Source of the DNA: Rhynchopus sp. YZ270_cl-10
Lineage: Eukaryota; Euglenozoa; Diplonemea; Diplonemida; Diplonemidae
Assembly (NCBI GenBank): GCA_964035575.1
Contig: OZ037933.1
Span: forward strand, 124,001 to 188,000
Direction of reading: 5' to 3'
Length of the DNA: 64,000 nt
A program made the position numbers and the translations under genes. The notes beneath the pieces were generated by a model. It made no database searches. It was not told the origin of the DNA and saw only the letters and a list, made by a program, of their open reading frames with translations. Shown piece by piece: positions 10,990 through 19,449 of this stretch. How positions within the stretch are numbered: position 1 is the stretch's first letter; each line of letters opens with the position of its first letter.

Positions 10990-12330
10990 CTAGGTTTCTG
11001 AAGCCTTTGCGTGCCAGATCTGCGTCTCTGATGCGCCGCTTCTCCTGCCGCTCCGCTCTTCGCTAGGGTGTCCTTCGAGACGTCTGTGACCTTGCACCCA
11101 TTCGATAGTCGTCACACTGCACCACGACAGGAAGGCGTTCTGGATCTCCGTGACAGCACTCTCTTCAGGCAGTGTGATCGTTTTCAATGACCTGCACATC
11201 GCGAGGAAGCCATCCCCTATGTTCCTGACAGAGATGAGACCAGAGACATCGAGTGTCGTCAACCCAAAGCAGAACTGCAGGAAGTTGTTGCCTATCTCCG
11301 TGACCTTGCTGAGAGCCGAGAGATTGAGTGTCGTCAACCCACCGCACGCCCACACGAAGTTGTTGCCTATAACCGTGATTTTGCTTAGAGTAGAGAGATC
11401 GAGTGTCCTCAACCCACTGCACCCCGACAGGAAGGATACGCCTATCTCTGTGATTTTACTGAGATCAGAGAGATCGAGTGTCGTCAACGCACTGCACTCC
11501 GACAGGAAGTTGTTGCCTATAACCGTGACCTTGCTGAGAGCAGAGAGATCGAGTGTCGTCAACCGATAGCTCCCCCACACGAAGTTCTTGCCTATAACCG
11601 TGATTTTGCTGAGACCAGAGAGATCGAGTGTCGTCAACCCACTGCACTCCGACAGGAAGTTGTAGCCTATCGCCGTGACCTTGCTGAGATCAGAGAGATC
11701 GAGCGTCGGCAACTTTCTGCACCCCCACACGAAGTTGTTGCCTATCTCCGTGACCTTGCTGAGACCAGAGAGATCGAGTGTTGTCAACGTATCGCACCCG
11801 AACAGGAAGTCGTTGCCTATCTCCGTGACAGCACTCTCTTCAGGCAGTGTGATCGTTGTCAATGAGGTGCACTTCGAGAGGAAGCCATCCCCTATGTTCC
11901 TGACAGAGCTGAGACCAGAGAGATCGAGTGTCGTCAACCCACTGCACCCCTTCAGGAAGTCGTTGCCTATCTCCTCGACATCGCTTTGTTCAGGAAGAGT
12001 GATTGTCGTCAACCAAGTGTGGTGCGCGAGGAAGCCATCCCCTCTGTTACTGAGGGCGTTGGACCAAGAGAGATCCATTGTCGGGCATTGACTCTCGCGC
12101 AGAGTCATCTCGATCGTGTTGCCCTCGCTCAGTTGCATCATGTCGTCTCGGTCGCACAGAGGTTCCCCCCCGAACAGCAATGTGAAGGTGTCTGCTTTGA
12201 TCCCCACTGCAGCCGCCACCTGACTGCACACGTATTCTATTGGGGTCATCTTGGGTGTGCGGTCTTCTCCCATGCTCACATCCATTTCGAAAGGGTGTTG
12301 TTCCCCACGGTACAGCACATACAGCTGCAT
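10990..12330 (-). CDS. ubiquitin-like/BspA-type LRR protein, paralogue 1
   Basis: 446 residues. Residues 1 to about 80 resemble a ubiquitin fold: MQLYVLYRGEQHPFEMDV for the first hairpin, IEYVCSQVAAAVGI for the helix, then LLFGGEPLCDRDDMMQLSEG and IEMTLRE, matching ubiquitin's LIFAGKQLEDGRTLSDY and LHLVLR. About twelve LRR_5/BspA-type repeats of 23-24 residues follow, with the form LTTLDLSGLSKVTEIGNNFL. A basic conserved tail of about 45 residues ends AKASET. No signal peptide or membrane segment is seen, so an intracellular role in protein binding is likely; the actual function is unknown. Start at MQLYV is chosen because the homology begins exactly there and all intact paralogues share this Met after a conserved ACACAACA leader; the frame stays open for 25 codons upstream. 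Confidence 0.85.
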   Translation of the reverse strand: MQLYVLYRGEQHPFEMDVSMGEDRTPKMTPIEYVCSQVAAAVGIKADTFTLLFGGEPLCDRDDMMQLSEGNTIEMTLRESQCPTMDLSWSNALSNRGDGFLAHHTWLTTITLPEQSDVEEIGNDFLKGCSGLTTLDLSGLSSVRNIGDGFLSKCTSLTTITLPEESAVTEIGNDFLFGCDTLTTLDLSGLSKVTEIGNNFVWGCRKLPTLDLSDLSKVTAIGYNFLSECSGLTTLDLSGLSKITVIGKNFVWGSYRLTTLDLSALSKVTVIGNNFLSECSALTTLDLSDLSKITEIGVSFLSGCSGLRTLDLSTLSKITVIGNNFVWACGGLTTLNLSALSKVTEIGNNFLQFCFGLTTLDVSGLISVRNIGDGFLAMCRSLKTITLPEESAVTEIQNAFLSWCSVTTIEWVQGHRRLEGHPSEERSGRRSGASETQIWHAKASET

Positions 12331-13786
12331 TGTTGTGTCTCTCTGTGTGGTGTGGTGTTGTGATGAATGGGGACACTCCTCGCACTCGTACGATGCCAGC
12401 CTCATGAAAACAAAGAGAAGAGGAGGGGGCGGGGGTTACATCTGCGTTCTTCCACGTCCACACAGTGGACTACCTATGGGAAGGGGGAACTTAATTCCGG
12501 AGTTCCGAAAAAGGGAGAGTACCAACTCCACCCCGTTCGACCTCTTTCTAACTTGCCCTTTGCGAGAAGGAGTCCACCGTGCAAGTGCACACCTCACCCG
12601 TTCTTTGAACATGTCGGGTGGTGGTTTGAAGCTCACAACACAAACGAAGCTATGTTGAACGTGCACGCCTCTGGGATGGCACGTACAGAAACGAAAAGAG
12701 AAATTGAAACCGCGCCCTATTTTTCCTTTTATGTTTTTCCCCCACCCCCGAAAACAATAAAGACAAAAGGGAGAGGTTGTGGTGAAACGCACACACCCAA
12801 AAACAAGATCACTATCTTGGCCACCTCAGCTTTGCTGATGATTTCATACCCCCCTCCCCTTTCTTTCAACCGCTACGGTCGACTCCCCCACCAGCGCCGG
12901 GTTTCGTTTAGGCGTGCACGACCGAGCGTTCGGTCCCTGCCGACATTTCGGCACTGTCAGTGACACTCTGTCAATAAGACAAAAACACACGCGACTCACA
13001 CCAATGTACATGTCAGCCGATGTTTCGGCAATCGTCAGTACCACCCACACACGAGCAGACTCCACCGAAATTTCGGTGCACCCGTTCTTGTCCCTGTTTC
13101 AATCACTCGCGGATCGATTTCCACAAACCCGAGGCACTCCCGGCCTACGTACGTATAGCCAGAGAGCTAAAACACAGAAAACCCTCTACTTCACTGCCTC
13201 TCAGACAATGTACAGGGTGCTCGCGACCCAAGGTAGACCAAACCCGATAACAGAAGAAACACAAGAGCACTGTTCTACCTCACTGCATCGCAGCCAATGT
13301 GAAGTCCCAGACAGGGACAGAGTGCTTTCGGAGGAAAGGGTGGTGTGTGTGTCGTGTAGAGTGATGATACTCTGTGAGGCGGGTTTGTGTGTGTGGTGCT
13401 TTTTTGTTGTTATATGACGACAGCGGGAGGGAGGCAGTTCAGGTTCACCCACCTCCCTGCAGCCAAAAGAAGCAGATCACACCTTTCGTTTCTTCCACCT
13501 TCGCAATAGGTGTCGATAGCTCTGTGCATTGTTATCTCGGGATGACCCACGTGGATGGCAACCGCAGGAAAACAAAGAGAAAAGGGCGCGGGGGGTATAC
13601 ATTTGAGTTCTTCCAAGTCCACGTGCACACCTCACCCGTTCTTTGAACATGTCGGGTGGCATTGAAGCTCACACCAATAATGAAATGAAGTTGAAAGTGC
13701 ACGCCTCTGGGATGGCACGCACAGAAACGAACACAACAACTCCATCACCCCTTCTTGTGCTGCTCTGCTACCCTGGGTTGGCAATC
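12331..13786. other. intergenic region with shared modules and a hairpin cluster
   Basis: The region holds two copies of the array intergenic block (12590 and 13620), a GGACTACCTATGGGAAGG module near 12465, the four-hairpin cluster at 12920-13078, and at about 13320-13555 a copy of the DNA that lies upstream of the NTF2-like genes. No NTF2-like coding sequence follows that upstream copy. The frame found there shares only a few residues with the NTF2-like start, so it looks like a promoter copy left without its gene or with a gene degraded beyond recognition. Confidence 0.6.
12920..13078. promoter_or_regulatory. cluster of four CCGA-N4-TCGG hairpins
   Basis: Four perfect stems of 5-6 bp with 4-nt loops lie at 12920-12935 (GACCGAGCGTTCGGTC), 12938-12953 (TGCCGACATTTCGGCA), 13016-13029 (GCCGATGTTTCGGC) and 13063-13078 (CACCGAAATTTCGGTG). 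All share CCGA, four variable bases, then TCGG. This could be a set of protein binding sites or RNA hairpins; the role is unknown. Confidence 0.5.
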
Positions 13787-14836
13787 CTAGGTTTCTGAAG
13801 CCTTTGCGTGCCATATCTGCGTCTCTGATGCGCCGCTTCTCCTGCCGCTCCGCTCTTCGCTAGGGTGTCCTTCGAGACGTCTGTGACCTTGCACCCATTC
13901 GATAGTCGTCATACTGCACCACGACAGGAAGGCGTTCTGTATCTCCGTGACAGCGGTCTCTTCAGGCAGTGTGATCGTTGTCAATGAGGTGCACTCCTTC
14001 AGGAAGCCATCCCCTATGTTCCTGACAGCGCTGAGACCAGAAAGATCGAGTGTCGTCAACCCACTGCACCACCACAGGAACTTTTCGCCCATTACCATGA
14101 CAGACCTGAGATCAGAGAGATCGAGTGTCGCCAACCCACTGCATCCCCACAGAAAGTTGTTGCCTATAACCCTGACAGAGCTGAGATCAGAGAGATCAAG
14201 TGTGGTCAACTTGCTGCACCCGAACAGGAACTCGTTGCCTATGACCGTGACCTTGCTGAAGCCAGAGAGAACGAGTGTTGTCAATCCACTGCACCCGAAC
14301 AGGAAGTTGTTGCCTATCTCCGTGACAGCACTCTCTTCAGGCAGTGTGATCGTTTTCAATGAGGCGCACATCGACAGGAAGCCATCCCCTATGTTCCTGA
14401 CAGAGCTGAGACCAGAGAGATCAAGTGTCTTCAACCCACTGCACCCCTTCAGGAAGTCGTTGCCTATCTCCTCGACGTCGCTTTGTTCAGGAAGAGTGAT
14501 TGTCGTCAACCAAGTGTGGTGCGCGAGGAAGCCATCCCCTCTGTTGCTGAGGGCGTTGGACCAAGAGAGATCCATTGTCGGGCATTGACTCTCGCGCCTC
14601 TCGCGCAGAGTCATCTCGATCGTGTTGCCCTCGCTCAGTTGCATCATGTCGTCTCGGTCGCACAGAGGTTCCCCCCCGAACAGCAATGTGAAGGTGTCTG
14701 CTTTGATCCCCACTGCAGCCGCCACCTGACTGCACACGTATTCTATTGGGGTCATCTTGGGTGTGCGGTCTTCTCCCATGCTCACATCCATTTCGAAAGG
14801 GTGTTGTTCCCCACGGTACATCACATACAGCTGCAT
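13787..14836 (-). CDS. ubiquitin-like/BspA-type LRR protein, paralogue 2
   Basis: 349 residues with the same plan as paralogue 1: ubiquitin-like head, about eight LRR units and the basic tail ending AKASET. It carries an extra three residues (RER) after the ubiquitin-like domain (MTLRERRES), which groups it with paralogues 3 and 4. It is almost identical to paralogue 4 at 21160-22209, about 7.4 kb away, with only scattered codon differences, so the two are recent duplicates. The frame is open 51 codons upstream of MQLYV, but that extension is not shared in sequence by all paralogues and is probably 5' leader. Confidence 0.85.
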   Translation of the reverse strand: MQLYVMYRGEQHPFEMDVSMGEDRTPKMTPIEYVCSQVAAAVGIKADTFTLLFGGEPLCDRDDMMQLSEGNTIEMTLRERRESQCPTMDLSWSNALSNRGDGFLAHHTWLTTITLPEQSDVEEIGNDFLKGCSGLKTLDLSGLSSVRNIGDGFLSMCASLKTITLPEESAVTEIGNNFLFGCSGLTTLVLSGFSKVTVIGNEFLFGCSKLTTLDLSDLSSVRVIGNNFLWGCSGLATLDLSDLRSVMVMGEKFLWWCSGLTTLDLSGLSAVRNIGDGFLKECTSLTTITLPEETAVTEIQNAFLSWCSMTTIEWVQGHRRLEGHPSEERSGRRSGASETQIWHAKASET

Positions 14837-16094
14837 TGTTGTGTCTCTCTGTGTGGTGTGGTGTTGTGATGAATGGGGACACTCCTCGCACGCTCTTCGT
14901 CCAAGCTGTGCCGATAGAGTCCACAGCACGGTGCACTCGAACACGCCAACTCCTTCGCGGCGTGGGTCACGCACTCCTACGCATGCCACGGCTTTTCAAT
15001 ACCGGAGCACGGCCGACTATGGGTGGGTAGATGAAAACAAAGAGAAGAGGAAGGGGCGGGGGTTGCATTTGCGTGCTTCCGCGCCCACACAGTGGACTAC
15101 CTATGGGAAGGGGGAACTTAATTCCGGAGTTCCGAAAAAGGGAGAGTACCAACTCCACCCCGTTCGACCTCTGTCTAACTTGTCCTTTGCGAGAAGGAGT
15201 CCACCGTGCAAGTGCACACCCCCGTTCTTTGAACATGTCGGGTGGCTTTGAAGCTCACAACACAAACGAAGCTATGTTGAAAGTGCACGTCTCTGGGATG
15301 GCACGTACAGAAACGAAAAGAGAAAAAAGATAAAAGAACAGATAAACCCAAATGAAAGAATAATGGAAAACGGAGGCTTGAAACCAGACAGGTCTGCACA
15401 GATGGAGGCAACTGATACAAAAGCAATCTTGAGCACCTGCAGTGCCTTGCTGTGCACACCCATCAGAACAAAACAACAAATAAGCTAGAGGAAGTAAGCG
15501 ATGAAAAGGCTTCTGCTGCACAAGAAGTGCAGACAAACCATGTATCAATGGGGTGGGATGAATGCACCTCGCCATCACGAGACACAGACATCTGACAAAA
15601 CACATGCTCTGCACATGGATCAAAGGGTGACGAAGACAACAACACAACAAGAACTGTCCAGTGAGGCAGCATCCTTTTCTTGAAGCCACCAAGAAAGACA
15701 CAAACCACACCAGCGCAGTTGCAAGCAACAGTATGCTCTCATGTGTGCAGTTGCCCTCATGACACAGCCCAAGTACACGCAGAGCAAATCAAATTAGTTC
15801 GGTGAAAAATGCAGGCAAAAGAGCAAAGGTGCAACTGCTTCTGCACACAGAGGCAACACATCAAGAAACAAGAAGGAAGGGATAGGGAAGTTAAAAGCGT
15901 GCACGTGGTGCGGAATAAAATAAAGGTTTGTAAGAGCTAAGGCCATGATGTGAAATGAGATACAAAGTCGAAGGTGAAAATATGCAAATGAAAATGAAAA
16001 AGAAACAAAATCGTAATGCAAGGTGAGGTTGGCCTTGGCTTCAGCATTCGAAGAAGCAAATACCACGAACAGCACACCTGCCAACAGTGCAACG
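14837..16094. other. intergenic region 3' of NTF2-like gene copy 1
   Basis: It carries the GGACTACCTATGGGAAGG module near 15092, an intergenic block at 15215-15325 and about 750 bp (15330-16090) conserved in all copies of the repeat unit. Long frames over the conserved part on the minus strand are Cys/Phe/Leu-rich, show no domain, and I take them as 3' UTR or non-coding. Confidence 0.55.
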
Positions 16095-16451
16095 CTACAG
16101 CTTCTTGACCAGCATGTGAGTGATCTTCCCTGCAGAGTTGAAGGTGACTGTGTGCTGCAGCTTCATCTTCAGAAACAGCCACTCACACTTGAGCTGGCGT
16201 GTCGCAACACCAGGCTTCACAAAGCGCCAAGGATCCTCCCTGATCAGCTTCACGTCCTCCTTGTCCTCGCTCTGCCACTTCTTCAGGATCTTCGCCTTTC
16301 CCTTGTAGGTGCCGGACCCAATCAATCCAGGCACGTCGATCACTGTCTCATCGGTCACGAACAGGTCCACGGCTTCGGCACTCTTCTTAGCGGTGCGCAG
16401 GTCCACAAAGCGTGTGGCAAGGTCGACAACGTTCACATCAGACAGGGACAT
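16095..16451 (-). CDS. NTF2-like small protein, copy 1
   Basis: 118 residues, about the size of a single NTF2/SnoaL-like fold. The start MSLSDVNVVDLATRFVDLRT gives a first helix; then come AVDLFVTDETVIDVPG, GTYKGKAKILKKW and a C-terminal run of alternating strands (ATRQLKCEWLFLKMKLQHTV, FNSAGKITHMLVKKL). The family is used both as a binding cup and as an enzyme scaffold, so the substrate or partner cannot be named. The predicted protein is identical in all four copies in the window, and the nucleotide sequence differs from copy 2 at one visible synonymous site. Longer in-frame starts exist upstream but run through a GT-rich leader with no homology. Confidence 0.7.
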   Translation of the reverse strand: MSLSDVNVVDLATRFVDLRTAKKSAEAVDLFVTDETVIDVPGLIGSGTYKGKAKILKKWQSEDKEDVKLIREDPWRFVKPGVATRQLKCEWLFLKMKLQHTVTFNSAGKITHMLVKKL

Positions 16452-16690
16452 TGTGCTTTTCAAGGAAAGGGTGGTGTGTGTGTCGTGTGGAGTGATGATA
16501 CTCTGTGAGGCGGGTGTGTGTGTGTGGTGCTTTTTTGTTGTTATATGACGACAGCGGGAGGGAGGCAGTTCAGGTTCACCCACCTCCCTGCGGCCAAAAG
16601 AAGCAGATCACACCGTTCGTTTCTTCCACCTTCGCAATAGGTGTCGATAGCTCTGTGCATTGTTATCTCGGGATGACCCACGTAGGATAC
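16452..16690 (-). promoter_or_regulatory. conserved upstream module of the NTF2-like gene
   Basis: A strongly conserved leader just upstream of the NTF2-like start. It contains a GT-rich tract, TTGTTGTTATATGACGACAG, a GGGAGG...CCTCCC inverted pair, and CTCTGTGCATTGTTATCTCG. Close copies lie at about 13320-13555, 23689-23935 and 29436-29685. Variants with a different middle (GGGTTTGTTGCCGCCATGGC) lie at about 20845-20990 and 35265-35415. Conservation between duplicated units is partly just shared ancestry, so the regulatory role is an inference. Confidence 0.45.
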
Positions 16691-16913
16691 CAGCCGCAGG
16701 AAAACAAAGAGAAGAAGGGGCGGGGGGGATACATTTGAGTTCTTCCAAGTCCACGTGCACACCTCACCCGTTCTTGGAACATGTCGGGTGGTGCTTTGAA
16801 ACTGACAACAAAAACGAAGTGAAGTTTAAAGTGCACGCTTCTGGGATGGCACGTACAGGAACGAACACAACAACGCCATCACGCCCTTCTTGTGCCCTGG
16901 GTTGGCAATCATA

Positions 16914-17065
16914 CACAGTGGCCAATTTGAGCCGGAGACCGTCAAAATTTGACGTTCTTTGGGAGAGCATACGCTCTCCCGTTTGGTATAGCGTATGGGA
17001 GAGCAAATCTGAACCTGTATTAGCGTCAACTTTGGAAGCTCTCCCACATCGAACTGTCCATCGTG
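16914..17065. mobile_element. 152-bp mariner-like MITE at the stop of LRR paralogue 3
   Basis: The element has imperfect terminal inverted repeats: CACAGTGGCCAATTTGAG at one end and CACGATGGACAGTTCGATG (reverse complement) at the other, flanked on both sides by TA. Paralogues 1, 2, 4 and 7 show the empty site, CCTAGGATTGCC on the minus strand. Inside are two hairpins, CGTCAAAATTTGACG and GGGAGAGCATACGCTCTCCC. TA duplication and a CAC...TGG terminus fit the Tc1/mariner superfamily. Insertion at the TAG replaces the stop and adds 14 residues to the LRR protein. Confidence 0.8.
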
Positions 17066-18189
17066 TAGGTTTCTGAAGCCTTTGCGTGCCAGGTCTGCGT
17101 CTCTGATGCGCCGCTTCTCCTGCCGCTCCGCTCTTCGCTAGGGTGTCCTTCGAGACGTCTGTGACCTTGCACCCATTCGATAGTCGTCATACTGCACCAC
17201 GACAGGAAGGCGTTCTGGATCTCCGTGACAGCACTCTCTTCAGGCAGTGTGATCGTTGTTAATGACCTGCACATCGTGAGGAAGCCATCCCCTATGTTCC
17301 TGACAGAGATGAGACCAGAGAGATCAAGTGTCTTCAATCTTGTGCACCACTCCAGGAAATAGTCGCCTATCTCCGTGACAGAGATGAGACCAGAGAGATC
17401 GAGTGTCGTCAACTCACTGCACCCTTTCAGGAAGTCGCTGCCTATAACCATGACGTTGCTGAGACCAGATAGATCGAGTGTCGTCAAGAAATAGCAGCTA
17501 CACAGGAAGTCGTTGCCTATCTCCGTGACAGCGCTCTCTTCAGGCAGTGTGATCGTTTTCAATGAGGTGCACTCCCTGAGGAAGCGATCCCCTATGTTCC
17601 TGACAGAGCTGAGACCAGAGAGATCGAGTGTCTTCAACCCACTGCACCCCTTCAGGAAGTCGTTGCCTATCTCCGTGACAGCGCTCTCTTCAGGCAGTGT
17701 GATCGTTTTCAATGAGGTGCACTCCCTGAGGAAGCGATCCCCTATGTTCCTGACAGAGCTGAGACCAGAGAGATCGAGTGTCTTCAACCCACTGCACCCC
17801 TTCAGGAAGTCGTTGCCTATCTCCTCGACGTCGCTTTGTTCAGGAAGAGTGATTGTCGTCAACCAAGTGTGGTTCGCGAGGAAGCCATCCCCTCTGTTAC
17901 TAAGGGCGTTGGACCAAGAGAGATCCATTGTAGGGCATTGACTCTCGCGCCTCTCGCGCAGAGTCATCTCGATCGTGTTGCCCTCGCTCAGTTGCATCAT
18001 GTCGTCTCGGTCGCACAGAGGTTCCCCCCCGAACAGCAATGTGAAGGTGTCTGCTTTGATCCCCACTGCAGCCGCCACCTGACTGCACACGTATTCTATT
18101 GGGGTCATCTTGGGCGTGCGGTCTTCTCCCATGCTCACATCCATTTCGAAAGGGTGTTGTTCCCCACGGTACAGCACATACAGCTGCAT
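17026..18189 (-). CDS. ubiquitin-like/BspA-type LRR protein, paralogue 3
   Basis: 387 residues: ubiquitin-like head with the RER insertion, about ten LRR units and the basic tail. An internal segment of about 47 residues (from the KGCSGLKTLDLSGLSSVRNI unit through the ECTSLKTITLPEESAV unit) is repeated exactly in tandem, showing recent repeat gain. The C-terminus does not end at AKASET but continues 14 residues (YTMDSSMWESFQS) into the mariner-like MITE inserted at the ancestral stop codon. Otherwise as paralogue 1. Confidence 0.85.
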   Translation of the reverse strand: MQLYVLYRGEQHPFEMDVSMGEDRTPKMTPIEYVCSQVAAAVGIKADTFTLLFGGEPLCDRDDMMQLSEGNTIEMTLRERRESQCPTMDLSWSNALSNRGDGFLANHTWLTTITLPEQSDVEEIGNDFLKGCSGLKTLDLSGLSSVRNIGDRFLRECTSLKTITLPEESAVTEIGNDFLKGCSGLKTLDLSGLSSVRNIGDRFLRECTSLKTITLPEESAVTEIGNDFLCSCYFLTTLDLSGLSNVMVIGSDFLKGCSELTTLDLSGLISVTEIGDYFLEWCTRLKTLDLSGLISVRNIGDGFLTMCRSLTTITLPEESAVTEIQNAFLSWCSMTTIEWVQGHRRLEGHPSEERSGRRSGASETQTWHAKASETYTMDSSMWESFQS

Positions 18190-18504
18190 TGTTGTGTCTC
18201 TCTGTGTGGTGTGGTGTTGTGATGAATGGGGACACTCCTCGCACGCTCTTCGTCCACGCTGTGCCGATAGAGTCCACAGCACAGTGTACTCGAACACGCC
18301 AACTCCTTCGCGGCGTGGGTCACGCACTCCTACGCATGCCACGGATTTTCAATACCGCAGCACGGCCGACTATGGGTGGGTCGATGAAAACAAAGAGGAA
18401 GGGGCGGGGGTTACATTTGCGTTCTTCCACGTCCACACAGTGGACTACCTATGGGAAGGCTTGTGGTGGGGTGTATACGGAAAAATGGACAAAATTTTAG
18501 TGAC

Positions 18505-18825
18505 TTAAATTTTCGCAATGACACTGGCAGTTGGCTTCAAGGCTTCTAAGGTCTCGTCAATCTTCTCCTCACTCACCTTCTTCTTCTTCAACTCCCGTCC
18601 CAGCTCACTTCGCATCTTCTCGTCAATGCCTGCAAAGTGCGCCATCATCATGTGGTAGATCTTTTGGTGTAGTGTAGTGCTGATAACAAAGACCCTGTCA
18701 AACGGTAGCTTCAACTCCTTGTTCATCAGCATGTTCCCCATCACTGTACTCTTCCCACACCCAGAAGGGCCAACTGACACCATTTGAGTATTCATCCTCC
18801 TCAGGTGCCTCATTCCTCTGAACAT
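18505..18825 (-). pseudogene. fossil fragment of a virus-type packaging-ATPase-like protein, copy 1
   Basis: A 106-residue frame opens with a Walker A loop, MVSVGPSGCGKSTVMGNML, followed by a strand like VFVISTTLHQKIYHM. This pattern is typical of the A32-like genome-packaging ATPases of large DNA viruses and virus-like elements, which are usually more than twice as long. I treat it as a broken, partial relic. Two further copies at 25589-25909 and 31336-31656 have the same translation, so the relic entered before the unit was duplicated. A different P-loop family is possible. Confidence 0.4.
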
Positions 18826-18903
18826 AATTGTGTATCATTTTCAATCAGAAAATGCAGCTGAACAACACATCAAGTCTCGAGAAGCTCCTTCTTGATATTG
18901 GTA

Positions 18904-18940
18904 GACTGAAGGACTCCATGGAGCATAGAGTCCTTCAGTC
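18904..18940. repeat. 13-bp stem hairpin upstream of the ATPase relic
   Basis: GACTGAAGGACTC and GAGTCCTTCAGTC pair perfectly around an 11-nt loop. The same hairpin is at about 25989-26025 and 31736-31772; the stem is intact in all copies while the loop edges differ. Confidence 0.7.
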
Positions 18941-19001
18941 TCGGTCCACAGGTAAAATTTTCCCCCAAAAAAAACCTACCCCACCACCAGTACACAAACC
19001 C

Positions 19002-19062
19002 GGTGTATAAGTCGGCCTGTGCAAAAGTCCGATCCTGAGCCCAAATCTGCCCGGACTTATAC
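19002..19062. repeat. short foldback repeat (GTGTATAAGTC arms)
   Basis: GTGTATAAGTCGG at one end and CCGGACTTATACAC at the other can pair over 11 bp or more across about 35 bp. It is followed by GTACCTAC repeats and a TTCGCACTTTTTCCG tract related to repeats near 26270-26440, 32020-32190, 44200-44290 and 54870-54935. Confidence 0.55.
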
Positions 19063-19449
19063 ACGGGTCATGGGGGTCGGACTCCTGCCCGGGGTAGGTA
19101 CCCACAAAAACAGTACCTACAGTACCTACGTACACAGTGTTCAACTTTTACAAGGTGGGGAAAATTTTTTTGGGGGCTGATTCGCACTTTTTCCGAACTT
19201 ATTCGCACTTTTTCCGCACTTTCTGCTCCCCCTTGCCTTCAGCCACACCAACGAATCCCTGAATCCAATTAACGTACCAGCAGGATAGGCAAACCCTAGC
19301 ATACAAAAAATAACTTACAAAAGAGAGAGAAAAAGTGACGTTGAAACTGCAGACACCTCTTGGTGGACGCACGTACTTTTACTACGTGGGTAATCTAAGA
19401 ATCACGAGACTTTATTTGCGATACATGTCATTTGCACTATTCCGGCAGG

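Noticed and set aside
11150-11569. Long plus-strand frames across all LRR genes, rich in SERSSVVNPLHP-like repeats.
   Set aside because: They mirror the minus-strand LRR genes; the minus strand has the ubiquitin-like head, a conserved start and a known repeat type.
10990-12330. Regularly spaced 69-72-bp direct repeats (GAGACCAGAGAGATCGAGTG) resembling a CRISPR array.
   Set aside because: They are the antisense of leucine-rich repeat codons in a long open frame; spacers are not unique and the genome is eukaryotic.
15255-15728. A 157-codon frame conserved in all array units, Cys/Phe/Leu-rich with signal-like stretches.
   Set aside because: It ends inside the shared intergenic block, has overlapping open frames of similar length, shows no domain, and is conserved only as far as the whole unit is; taken as 3' UTR or non-coding.
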